A stretch of DNA of 64,000 bases from Myxococcales bacterium. GTDB taxonomy: Bacteria; Myxococcota; Polyangia; Nannocystales; Nannocystaceae. The notes under the pieces are model-generated. The model was not told the DNA's origin, did no database searches, and saw only the letters and a program-made list of their open reading frames with translations. The stretch spans positions 62,001 through 126,000 of the forward strand of contig JAEUJW010000047.1 in NCBI GenBank assembly GCA_016793465.1, given 5' to 3'. The first letter of the stretch is position 1. Each line of letters starts with the position of its first letter. Made by a program: the position numbers and the translations under genes. This document shows positions 53,273 through 61,162 of this stretch, in pieces.

Positions 53273-56200
53273 AGCGCCTCCTCCTGCTCGCGCTCCTCCT
53301 GTCCTCCGGGACAGCCAGCGCCGCCCCCAGGGACGCCCTGCCGAAGGGCAGCCTGCCGAAGGCCAGCGACGCCTGGCAGGGCTTCGCCGGCGAGCCCGGC
53401 TCCGGCGCCCCGCGCGAGCCCACCGGTCGCGGCGACCCGCGCCGCCTCGGCACCCCCGAGCCCCGCAAGGCCCGCAGCCCCGAAGAAGAGGCCGGCCTGG
53501 CGACGATGGAGACGATCCTCGCCCGCTACCGCAACGCCGCCCGCCGGGCCAACGACACGCTCGCGCACGTGCTCGCCGTCGAGGCCGAGCAGGGCCGCGG
53601 CGCCCTGCAGAAGCGCTACGGCGCCTACATCGACCGGCGCCGCGACAGCGCCCGCAAGCTGCGCACCGACGCGATCGCCCGCTACGAAAAATTCCTGAGC
53701 GAGCACCCCGACGACCCGTCGTGGACCCCGGAGATCCTGTTCCGCCTGGCCGAGCTCACCCTGTCCGCCGACAGCGACCGCTTCACCCGCGAAGAAGAGG
53801 CCTACGAGAAGGCCCTGCTCGAGTTCGAAGCCCGCACCGACAAGAAGCCGAGCGACGTCCCGCCCGCCGCGCCGAAGGTCGAGTACCTGCGCTCGATCGG
53901 CCTGTTTTATGATCTGCTGACCCGCTTCCCCGCCTACGTGCACGCCGACGCGGCGCTCTACATGATCGCCCTGCTGCGCTTCGAGGAGGAGCGCTTCGAC
54001 GAGGCCCGCCAGTCGCTGCTCGCGCTGGCCTGCGCCGACCGCTACCCGATCCCCGCGCCCGACGGCAGCGACGTGATCCCCGCCTCGAAGTGGCGCCGCG
54101 GCGACTACGACGCTTGCACCCCGCGCCGCGCCGACTCGAAGTACGTCAGCGAGGCCTGGCTGCGCGTCGGCGAGATCCACTACGACCTCGACGAGCTGAG
54201 CCCCGCCTACGCCGCCTACACCGCGGCCGCGCGCGACACCGCCGGCCAGTTCTACGACGAGGCCCTGATCCGCATCGCCTGGACGCTCTACCTCCAGCGC
54301 AAGTTCCCCGACGCCGCCCAGAAGCTCGACGAGTTCGTGCGCTTCGCCGACGGCATCCGCCAGACCGACCCCGACAACACCGCGCTGGCCGTCCGCGACG
54401 ACGCGATCCGCTACATCGCCAAGTGCTACATCGAGGACGACTGGGACCTCGACGGCAACCCCGACCCGGTGTGGGGCCTCGGCCGCCTCGACCGCGACTA
54501 CCGCGATCGCGGCAAGGAGCCCCACGTCCCCGAGGTCTACGCCGCCCTCGGCGACCTGTTCGCGTTCCAGACCGACTACCGCCTCGCAATTAAAATCTAC
54601 GACACGGCGCTGCAGCGCTGGCCCACCGCCGCCGCCGCGCCGTCACTGCAGAAGAAGGTCCTCGACGCCTACGTGGCCCTCGGCGACCAGGCCGCCGCCC
54701 GCAAGGCCCGCGACCTGCTGGCCACCAACTACCTGCGCGGCACCCCGTGGTTCTTCGCCAACGAGTCCGACACCGACACGCTCGAGTCGGCCATGAAGCT
54801 CGTCGAGGACGCGCTGGTCGCCTCCGCGGTCGAGCGCCACGCCTACGCCCAGTCGCTGCGCGCCGCCGGCAAGCCCGAGGCCGTCGCCGAGTACAAGGCC
54901 GCCGCGCTCGCCTACGAGGCCTACCTCGCGCGCTACCCCGACACCCCGAGCTCCTACCAGTACCGCTACGACTACGCCGAGTGCCTCTATTACAGCGGCC
55001 AGTACCTGGCGGCCTCGCAGGCCTACACGGCCGTGCGCGACTCGAACCTCGGCGCCAGGCGCCAGGTCGAGGCCGCCGAGGGCGTGGTCCTCTCGCTCGA
55101 GTCGCTGGTCGAGGAGGAGCAGAAGGCCACGCGCCTGACCCTGCCCGACATGCCCAAGCAGGGCCAAGCCAAGGGCCCGTTCGACCCCAAGGAGATGCCC
55201 CCCCTCGTCTCCCAGCTGCAGGCCGCCTACGACCGGTTCGTCGCCATCAAGCCCGACGCCAAGGAGGCCGGCGCGCTGATGTTCAAGGCCGGCGCGCTGT
55301 CGCAGCGCTACTACCGCTTCGACGACGCCGAGGAGCGGTTCGTGGCGGTGGTCGACAGCTACTGCGCCGACAACGTCGCGATCAACGCCGGCTTCGCGAT
55401 CGTCGACGGCCGCGTCGTCCGCGAGGACCTGAAGGGCGCCCAGGAGTGGACCGACAAGCTCCTCGAGAAGGCCTGCGGCAGCGGCGAAGACAGCGCCAAG
55501 TTCGCCGGCGACCTGAAAACCCTCGGCAACGCGGTGCGCTTCCAGGAGGCCAACCAGCTGTTCGAGGCCGGCGAGTTCGAGGCCGCCGCCGACCGCTACG
55601 TCGCGCTCGTGACCGGCGCCCCCAAGGACCCCAACGCCGACCGCGCGCTCAACAACGCCGCCGTCGCTTATGAAAAGATCGGCCGCTTCGGCTCGGCCTC
55701 CAAGACCTACGAGCGCATCTACAAGGACTACCCCGACAGCGAGTTCGCCGATGACGCGCTGCTGCGCTCCGGCCTCAACCACGTGCGCTTCTTCGAGTTC
55801 GACGACGCCGTGCAGAGCTACCTCGTGCTCGCCAACGACGCCCGCTACAAGGACTCCGAGCACCGCCTGCTCGCCCTGAAGAACGCCGCCGACCTGCTCG
55901 ACAACCTCCAGCAGTACTCCAAGTCCTCGAGCCTGTTCGTGCGCTACGCCGCCGAGACCCGCGACCCCAAGGAGGCCGTCGAGGCCGACTTCCGCGCCGC
56001 CCAGGTGCTGCGCAAGACCGACGACCACCGCGCCGCCGAGGCCGCCTTCGCCGCCTTCCTCGCCAAGTACGGCAAGAACCCCATCGAGTCGGCCCGCGCG
56101 GTCGAGGCCCACCTGCGCATCGGCCAGATGCGCGCCGCCATGGGCGACCGCCGCGGGGCCGAGACCGCCTACCGCGACTGCATCGCCCTGTTCAACACCC

Positions 56201-56724
56201 GCGGCCTGCAGGTCAGCACCGACGCCGCCGACTACCCGGCCGAGGCCCAGTTCCTGCTGTCCGAGTACTCCCTCGCCGACCTGCTCGAGTTCAAGATCCA
56301 GGGCACCGGCAAGAAGCTCGAGGCCCAGTCCAAGGTCCTGCTCGACCGCGTGGTGCTCGCCTCGAAGTCCTACGACGGCGTGCTCCCGTACCGCCGCATC
56401 GACTGGGTGCTGATGGCGATGTTCCGCCGCGGCTACGCGTTCGAGACCACCGCGATCAAGCTGCGCGAGGCCCCGGTCCCGCGCGAGCTGAAGCAGTACA
56501 GCGAGCCATGGTTCGCCTACAAGGACCTCATCGAGGGCGCCGCCTCCAAGTTCGAGTCGATGGCGATCCCGCTCTACGAAGAAACAATCAAACGCGCCAG
56601 GGAGTACGGCGTCGCCAACGAGTGGACGCGCAAGGCGCTCGAGCGCATGAACATCTACAAGCCGGACCAGTACCCGCTCCTGCACGACCCGGCCGTCGAG
56701 CTGCAGGTGGAGGACCGGCGATGA
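53269..56724 (+). CDS. Large exported TPR protein (AgmU/GltD-like candidate)
   Basis: The 1151-residue product has a signal peptide (LLLLALLLSSGTASAA). A Ser/Pro/Arg spacer and a helical segment follow, then many TPR-like repeats across about 140-900 (ILFRLAELTLSADSDRFTREE, ALYMIALLRFEEERFDEAR, AWLRVGEIHYDLDELSPAYAAY, LNNAAVAYEKIGRFGSASKTYE). The length is similar to that of GltD/AgmU in Myxococcus. A CTGTCC palindrome lies in the signal-peptide coding region (53299-53314). The ATGA overlaps on both sides show tight coupling with the flanking TPR genes. Role inferred: periplasmic scaffold of a gliding-type machine. Confidence 0.72.
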   Translation: MKRLLLLALLLSSGTASAAPRDALPKGSLPKASDAWQGFAGEPGSGAPREPTGRGDPRRLGTPEPRKARSPEEEAGLATMETILARYRNAARRANDTLAHVLAVEAEQGRGALQKRYGAYIDRRRDSARKLRTDAIARYEKFLSEHPDDPSWTPEILFRLAELTLSADSDRFTREEEAYEKALLEFEARTDKKPSDVPPAAPKVEYLRSIGLFYDLLTRFPAYVHADAALYMIALLRFEEERFDEARQSLLALACADRYPIPAPDGSDVIPASKWRRGDYDACTPRRADSKYVSEAWLRVGEIHYDLDELSPAYAAYTAAARDTAGQFYDEALIRIAWTLYLQRKFPDAAQKLDEFVRFADGIRQTDPDNTALAVRDDAIRYIAKCYIEDDWDLDGNPDPVWGLGRLDRDYRDRGKEPHVPEVYAALGDLFAFQTDYRLAIKIYDTALQRWPTAAAAPSLQKKVLDAYVALGDQAAARKARDLLATNYLRGTPWFFANESDTDTLESAMKLVEDALVASAVERHAYAQSLRAAGKPEAVAEYKAAALAYEAYLARYPDTPSSYQYRYDYAECLYYSGQYLAASQAYTAVRDSNLGARRQVEAAEGVVLSLESLVEEEQKATRLTLPDMPKQGQAKGPFDPKEMPPLVSQLQAAYDRFVAIKPDAKEAGALMFKAGALSQRYYRFDDAEERFVAVVDSYCADNVAINAGFAIVDGRVVREDLKGAQEWTDKLLEKACGSGEDSAKFAGDLKTLGNAVRFQEANQLFEAGEFEAAADRYVALVTGAPKDPNADRALNNAAVAYEKIGRFGSASKTYERIYKDYPDSEFADDALLRSGLNHVRFFEFDDAVQSYLVLANDARYKDSEHRLLALKNAADLLDNLQQYSKSSSLFVRYAAETRDPKEAVEADFRAAQVLRKTDDHRAAEAAFAAFLAKYGKNPIESARAVEAHLRIGQMRAAMGDRRGAETAYRDCIALFNTRGLQVSTDAADYPAEAQFLLSEYSLADLLEFKIQGTGKKLEAQSKVLLDRVVLASKSYDGVLPYRRIDWVLMAMFRRGYAFETTAIKLREAPVPRELKQYSEPWFAYKDLIEGAASKFESMAIPLYEETIKRAREYGVANEWTRKALERMNIYKPDQYPLLHDPAVELQVEDRR
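53299..53314 (+). repeat. CTGTCC/GGACAG palindrome in a signal-peptide coding region
   Basis: CTGTCC-TCCG-GGACAG has a perfect 6-bp stem in frame as LSSGTA within the signal peptide of the large TPR protein, close to the translation start. Confidence 0.65.
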
Positions 56725-58403
56725 ACCTGTCCCATAGGTCAGCCCTCCCGCTGGTCCTGCTGCTGGCCGCGTGCCCGCCCAAGCAGGAGTCCGCGACCCC
56801 CGAGCCGCAAGCCGCCGCCGACGAGCCCGTCGGCGAGCAGCCGTCCGCCGACGTCCCGCCGCCCGAGCCGAGCAAGACGGACGGTAAGCTCGCCAAGAAG
56901 AACCGCGACCGCGACCCAGCCGAGGAGCGCCGCAAGATGGCCGCCTCGCGCCAGCAGAGCGCCACGGCCCGCATGTCGCTGCGCCAGGGCCAGATCCAGC
57001 AGGCGATCGACCAGTCGCGCGAGGCCCTGCGGATCCACGAGCAGAACGTCGACGCCATGCTCGTCATGGCCGAGGCATTTTTGAAGCAGGGCAAACACGA
57101 GCTGACCCAGACGGTCACCGGCTCGGCCCTCGCCGTCGACCCCAAGCTGCTCACCCCCGAGGAGTCCGGCCGCGCCCACAACCTCAAGGGCTTCGCCTAC
57201 CTCGCCGCCGACAAGCAGAACCTCGCCACCCAGTCGTTCCGCCGCGCCGCCGAGGCCGACGCCAAGAACGCGACCGCGTGGAACAACCTCGGCGCGCAGT
57301 ACCTCCGCATCGGCAACTTTAAGACCGCGAGCGAGTGCTTCGCCTACGCGACGCGCCTCGACTCGTCGTTCTACAAGGCGCACCTCAACCTCGGCAGCGC
57401 GAAGCGGGCCCAGGGCGACCTCGTCGGCGCCGAGAAGTCGTACCAGATCGCCCTGCAGCTCCGCCCCGACTACCCGGAGGCGTTCTTCACCCTCGGCGTG
57501 CTCTACCTCGACGGCGTGGCGTACCCCGGCATCGACAACACGACGCGCCTCAACCGGGCGCTGGCCTACTTCATGAAGTACCGCGAGCGTGCCGTGGCCC
57601 TCGGCGGCAGCGAGGGAGATCGCCCCGGCGACGACGTGGCCCGCGTGAAGAAGGGTTCGGACCCCAGGTCCCGCACCGCCAGGGCGCAGGGCAAAGAGAC
57701 GGTGTCGGTGGCCCAGGCAGATCTCTACATCGAGCAGGTCCGCAAGAGCCTCGACCGCGAGAAGAAGCGCGGCGAACGCAACCAGAAGCGGACGCAAGAG
57801 CCCGACCCGACGACGCCGACCGACGCCGAGCCCACGACGCCCGACGCGAGCAAGCCCGGCGCCTCACCGGCGTCCGCAACGCCGCCGGCCGACCCGGACA
57901 AGCCAGCCACGCCCAGCAAGCCCGGCACCCCCGGCGCACCCCCGGCGAGCACGTCGCCCGCCCCGGCCAAACCCGGCACACCGCCCGCGGCCGAGGCGAC
58001 GCCAGCGGCCAGGCCCGGCACGCCGACCGCCAAACCCGGCGGCGCCGCGAGCACGCCGCCCGCGAGCCCCGTCACCAAACCCGGCAGCGCCGCGACGCCG
58101 CCGGCCACCCAGGCCCCCGCCGCCAAACCCGGCGCCCCGAACTCGCCGCCCGCGAGTCCACCGGCCGCCAAACCCGGCGGCGCCCCGAGCTCGCCGCCCG
58201 CGAGCCCACCGCCGGCCACCCAGGCCCCGGTCGCCAAACCCGGCGGCGCCCCGAGCTCGCCCACAGCCCCGCAGAAGCCCGGCGCCACCCAGAAGCCTGG
58301 CGCCACGCCGCCGCCCGCGGCCAAACCAGGCGCGCCTTCGGCCGGCTCCGGCAACCCGCCGCCGCCGGCCAAGCCGACCAGCCCGGCGCCCAGGGGACCC
58401 TGA
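56721..58403 (+). CDS. TPR lipoprotein with long Pro-rich tail (AglT/GltE-like candidate)
   Basis: The 560-residue product has a textbook lipoprotein signal (LLLAAC). A Glu/Pro/Lys spacer precedes four or five TPR units (about 85-290: QAIDQSREALRIHEQNVDAML, AWNNLGAQYLRIGNFKTASECF, HLNLGSAKRAQGDLVGAEKSY, AFFTLGVLYLDG). A tail of about 200 residues is built of KPG/APSSPPASP-type repeats. TPR lipoproteins (GltE/AglT in Myxococcus) sit on the outer membrane and contact the motor complex. A degenerate copy of the ACCTGTCC...AGGT palindrome covers codons 2-7 (56725-56740). It is coupled by ATGA to the gene before. Confidence 0.72.
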   Translation: MNLSHRSALPLVLLLAACPPKQESATPEPQAAADEPVGEQPSADVPPPEPSKTDGKLAKKNRDRDPAEERRKMAASRQQSATARMSLRQGQIQQAIDQSREALRIHEQNVDAMLVMAEAFLKQGKHELTQTVTGSALAVDPKLLTPEESGRAHNLKGFAYLAADKQNLATQSFRRAAEADAKNATAWNNLGAQYLRIGNFKTASECFAYATRLDSSFYKAHLNLGSAKRAQGDLVGAEKSYQIALQLRPDYPEAFFTLGVLYLDGVAYPGIDNTTRLNRALAYFMKYRERAVALGGSEGDRPGDDVARVKKGSDPRSRTARAQGKETVSVAQADLYIEQVRKSLDREKKRGERNQKRTQEPDPTTPTDAEPTTPDASKPGASPASATPPADPDKPATPSKPGTPGAPPASTSPAPAKPGTPPAAEATPAARPGTPTAKPGGAASTPPASPVTKPGSAATPPATQAPAAKPGAPNSPPASPPAAKPGGAPSSPPASPPPATQAPVAKPGGAPSSPTAPQKPGATQKPGATPPPAAKPGAPSAGSGNPPPPAKPTSPAPRGP

Positions 58404-58671
58404 GCCCCCGCCGGGCCCGGATTCAATCCCGCGTCGAAACCGCCGCCAGACCCCTCCAGCGCCGTGTTTCCGGGTCTGCCGACAATTTCTTGAGCCCGCG
58501 TAGATCTTTTGTGTGAGTCCTCGCGTTCATCCAGCCCACGTCATGGGGACGAATTTCGCTCCAGGTCTGCCCTCTGCTCGCCCCATGCGGTCTTTGTCGC
58601 TGTTTTTGAGCAATTCGAGGAACGCGGTGAACGATGGAACTTCGGGCTCGCAAGGCTGTATAACGGCGACG

Positions 58672-59016
58672 GTGCTCCGCGTGCACTCTCTGACCGTCGC
58701 CCTCGGGTTCGCTGCCGGCCTTCTGCTGGCGGCGCCCGTGTCCGCTGCCCCACCGGCAGCTGCGGCGCCGGCCGGGGGATCTCCCCCGACTTCTTCCGCG
58801 TCCGCGGCCACCAAACCCGCAACCACCTCGACGCCTCCCAAGCCGGGCGGCAAGAAGGTGATCTCACTCGACGACGAGTTTTTGGTCGAGGGCCGGCTGG
58901 AGAAGCCCAGCGCCTTCTACGTGCTGCGTCGCTCCAAGACCGACTACGACTGGGCCCGCCTGGACGCGGTGTTCACTCCGTTGGTGCTTGAATCTGTCCA
59001 AGATCCATTGTTCTAA
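58672..59016 (+). CDS. Small exported protein before the TolQ-like gene
   Basis: From a GTG at 58672 the product is 114 residues with a signal peptide (LTVALGFAAGLLLAAPVSA). A short Pro/Ala/Thr linker leads to a compact end domain: DDEFLVEGRLEKPSAFYVLRRS, YDWARLDAVFTPLVLESVQDPLF. The motif (EGxxxKP...YVLRRS...F-x-P-L-V) looks conserved but I cannot name it. A TATAAC box at about 58662 lies close to the start, so the mRNA may be nearly leaderless; the 270 bp before it (58404-58671) hold no other gene. A second GTG at 58681 is an alternative start. Confidence 0.55.
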   Translation: MLRVHSLTVALGFAAGLLLAAPVSAAPPAAAAPAGGSPPTSSASAATKPATTSTPPKPGGKKVISLDDEFLVEGRLEKPSAFYVLRRSKTDYDWARLDAVFTPLVLESVQDPLF

Positions 59017-59133
59017 TCGCTGTTAACCCTGGGGGCGGGCGCTCTCAACGCGCGAAAGCTCCCACCCCTGCAACGTCGAGGACCAACCAACCATCCGGGA
59101 CCGCTTGTTCCCGGCACCACGTGAGAGACAAAC

Positions 59134-59159
59134 AGACGGGCCCTTCACACGACCCGTCT
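59134..59159 (+). promoter_or_regulatory. Hairpin just upstream of a strong ribosome site
   Basis: AGACGGG...CCCGTCT pair over 7 bp with a 12-nt loop, immediately before GAGGAGG (about 59162-59168), the Shine-Dalgarno sequence of the TolQ-like gene. The stem could protect the mRNA 5' end or tune translation of the channel subunit. Confidence 0.45.
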
Positions 59160-59178
59160 CCGAGGAGGATCAACGGCC

Positions 59179-59811
59179 ATGGATGATTTTGCACAGTTCT
59201 ACCAGGAAGGCGGCTTCTTCATGCACCCCATCGCCCTCTGCGCGGTGCTCGGGGCGGGCGTGATGGTCGAGCGCTTCATTTTCCTGTTCTTCCGCTTCAA
59301 CATCAACGGCGGACAGTTCTTCAACCAGGTTCAGAAGCTCGTGATGGCGAACAACATCGACCGCGCCATCAAGCTCTGCAACGCCGCCGACAAGGCCGCG
59401 CTCGCCCGCGTCATGAAGGCCGGTCTGACCCGCGCCAACAAGGGCGAGGCGGACATCGCCTCGGCCATCGAGGAGGCGATGCTGGAGGTCTCTCCGGCGA
59501 TCACCAAGCGCATCGCGATGATCGCGGCCATCGCCAACATCGCCACCCTGCTCGGTCTGCTCGGCACCATCTTCGGCATGATCGAGGCGTTCAACGCCGT
59601 CGCCACCGTCGCCGCCGACCAGCGCTCGCAGGCCCTCGCGAAGGGCATCTCGATCGCCATCAACACGACCGGCCTCGGTCTGATGGTCGCGATCCCGCTG
59701 CTCGCCTCGCAGGTGTTCATCCAGAACCTGGCCAAGAAGATCTCCGACGAGGTCGATCTGTACGCGGTCAAGCTGGAAAACCTCCTTGCCGCGCGGGTGC
59801 GCCAGGGCTGA
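59179..59811 (+). CDS. TolQ/ExbB/MotA-family proton channel (AglR-like)
   Basis: The 210-residue inner-membrane protein has three membrane spans: about 14-36 (MHPIALCAVLGAGVMVERFIF), about 110-135 (IAMIAAIANIATLLGLLGTIFGMI, the conserved TolQ pore helix with LLGLLGTIFGMI), and about 152-180 (GISIAINTTGLGLMVAIPLL). With TolR-type partners it would convert the proton gradient into mechanical force. In Myxococcus the AglRQS motor drives gliding and, with Nfs, spore coat assembly. The strong GAGGAGG and preceding hairpin suggest high expression. The two ExbD-like genes follow at once. Confidence 0.92.
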   Translation: MDDFAQFYQEGGFFMHPIALCAVLGAGVMVERFIFLFFRFNINGGQFFNQVQKLVMANNIDRAIKLCNAADKAALARVMKAGLTRANKGEADIASAIEEAMLEVSPAITKRIAMIAAIANIATLLGLLGTIFGMIEAFNAVATVAADQRSQALAKGISIAINTTGLGLMVAIPLLASQVFIQNLAKKISDEVDLYAVKLENLLAARVRQG

Positions 59812-59817
59812 GCTGAT

Positions 59818-59835
59818 CTGTCCGCAAGGACATGT
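59818..59835 (+). repeat. CTGTCC-GCAA-GGACAT palindrome between motor genes
   Basis: This intergenic member of the CTGTCC family lies in the 67-bp gap between the TolQ-like and first ExbD-like genes. It has a GNRA-type GCAA loop. It precedes an AAAGGAGG Shine-Dalgarno sequence (about 59865). Confidence 0.7.
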
Positions 59836-59878
59836 CTGCTCCGACCTGAAGCCCCACTGAAGGAAAGGAGGTAAAGCG

Positions 59879-60448
59879 ATGGCCAGGAAGAAGTTCGAAG
59901 AGGAAGAGGTTCAGGCGAACCTGCTCCCCGTCATGAACATCATGTTCCTCCTCATCCCGGCGCTGCTGATGGCGATGGAGTTCGCCAGCATGGCCGCGAT
60001 CAACGTGTCTCCGCCGAAGTTCGCCGTGAGCGCCGAACAGAAGGAGCCGGAGGAGAAGAAGGAGAAGCCGCTCAACCTCAAGGTGTTCGTCATGGAGGAC
60101 GGCTACCGGGTGTCGGCGGACGGTCAGCAAGAGGGAGCCGAGGCCGGCAAGGCCACCGACTCCAAGGCGCCGACCATCCCGCTGGCGAAGGCCGGCGCTC
60201 CGCTCAACGACTACGAGCGCTACGACTACAACGCGCTCGAGGCCGCCGCGAAGAAGTACAAGAGCCTGTTCCCCAACGAGGTCGTCGTCACGGTCAGCGC
60301 CGAGGCGAAGATCCCGATGCAATCGATGATCTACACCATGGACGCGCTCGCCGGCCGCACTTGCAAGATCGGCAAGGCCCTGAAGGGCGAGAAGGTCCCG
60401 GACGACTGCTACTTCTGGCAGCCGATCGTCGAAGGGGGTGCCGGTTAA
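59879..60448 (+). CDS. TolR/ExbD-like motor subunit lacking the usual membrane aspartate
   Basis: The 189-residue protein has one N-terminal membrane span (LLPVMNIMFLLIPALLMAMEF) and a periplasmic domain (NLKVFVMEDGYRVSADGQQ, EVVVTVSAEAKIPMQSMIYTMDA) of TolR type. In TolR/ExbD/MotB the span begins with a proton-carrying aspartate (xxVDVxxxLL). Here the matching position reads VMN, asparagine. AAAGGAGG lies a few bases upstream. The second ExbD-like gene follows with a 1-base offset (stop TAA then ATG). It probably forms a hetero-subunit with it, giving one or mixed proton sites in the motor. Confidence 0.88.
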   Translation: MARKKFEEEEVQANLLPVMNIMFLLIPALLMAMEFASMAAINVSPPKFAVSAEQKEPEEKKEKPLNLKVFVMEDGYRVSADGQQEGAEAGKATDSKAPTIPLAKAGAPLNDYERYDYNALEAAAKKYKSLFPNEVVVTVSAEAKIPMQSMIYTMDALAGRTCKIGKALKGEKVPDDCYFWQPIVEGGAG

Positions 60449-60988
60449 ATGGCAATGACGCCTGAACAAGAAGCCTTCCTCGCCAAGAAGAAGGAGAAGG
60501 CCGCGGCCCGCCGCGCGCGGCCCGAAGACAAGGCCGAGCTCGGCATGACCTCGCTGATGGACATCGTGTCCATCATCGTGGTCTACCTGCTGAAGTCGTA
60601 CGCCTCGGACCCGGTCGTCATCAACCCGACCGCGGGCCAGAAGATCCCGCTGTCGGCCGCTGACGCGCCGATCCAGGACGGTATCCCGATCTTCGTCACG
60701 CAGCGCGGCATCACCTTCGACAACAAGAAGCTGGTGAACATGACCCCCGAGGGAGACATCGACCCCTCCGTGGTCAACGCCCACCTCGTCGGCCCCCTCT
60801 ACGACGTGCTCGCAGAGGAGGTCGACAAGGCCAAGCAGCTCGCCGAGAACACCGGCAAGCCGTGGGCCGGTCGCGCCATCATCGTCGGCGACCAGGACCT
60901 GAAGTTCAGCGTCCTCGTCGACGTGATGTACACCGCCGGTCGCGCCGAGTTCACCGACTACTCGTTCTGCGTCATTCGCAAGAGCTGA
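60449..60988 (+). CDS. TolR/ExbD-like motor subunit with conserved aspartate
   Basis: The 179-residue protein has a Lys/Arg/Glu-rich cytoplasmic start of about 30 residues, then the span GMTSLMDIVSIIVVYLLKSY with the expected aspartate (SLMDIV), and a periplasmic domain (GIPIFVTQRGITFDNKKLVN, AIIVGDQDLKFSVLVDVMYT). The aspartate is the proton carrier of this family. It starts at an ATG directly after the first subunit's stop codon. A strong intrinsic terminator follows 15 bp later. The order TolQ-like, TolR-like, TolR-like is that of Myxococcus AglR-AglQ-AglS. Confidence 0.92.
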   Translation: MAMTPEQEAFLAKKKEKAAARRARPEDKAELGMTSLMDIVSIIVVYLLKSYASDPVVINPTAGQKIPLSAADAPIQDGIPIFVTQRGITFDNKKLVNMTPEGDIDPSVVNAHLVGPLYDVLAEEVDKAKQLAENTGKPWAGRAIIVGDQDLKFSVLVDVMYTAGRAEFTDYSFCVIRKS

Positions 60989-61003
60989 CGCAGTCGCCCC
61001 GAG

Positions 61004-61041
61004 AGAACGCAGGGTCAGTCCGCTGGCCCGCGTTCTTTTTT
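61004..61041 (+). terminator. Intrinsic terminator ending the motor operon
   Basis: AGAACGC pairs with GCGTTCT (7 bp), and the stem continues through GGG/CCC and CAG/CTG to a TCCG loop. A run of six T follows at 61036-61041. It is placed 15 bp after the second ExbD-like stop. This is the clearest intrinsic terminator in the window, and it divides the motor genes from the FHA/TonB-like gene. Confidence 0.88.
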
Positions 61042-61162
61042 GTTTTAACGTCCACGACGCGCCGCGCTCGCTGGGTACATTGAGGCGTTCAGCGCGTCCC
61101 TCCTGTTTCCTACCATTGCTGGCGTGGGGGCCTGCGACCCGCTATAACCCGAGTCTGCGTCC

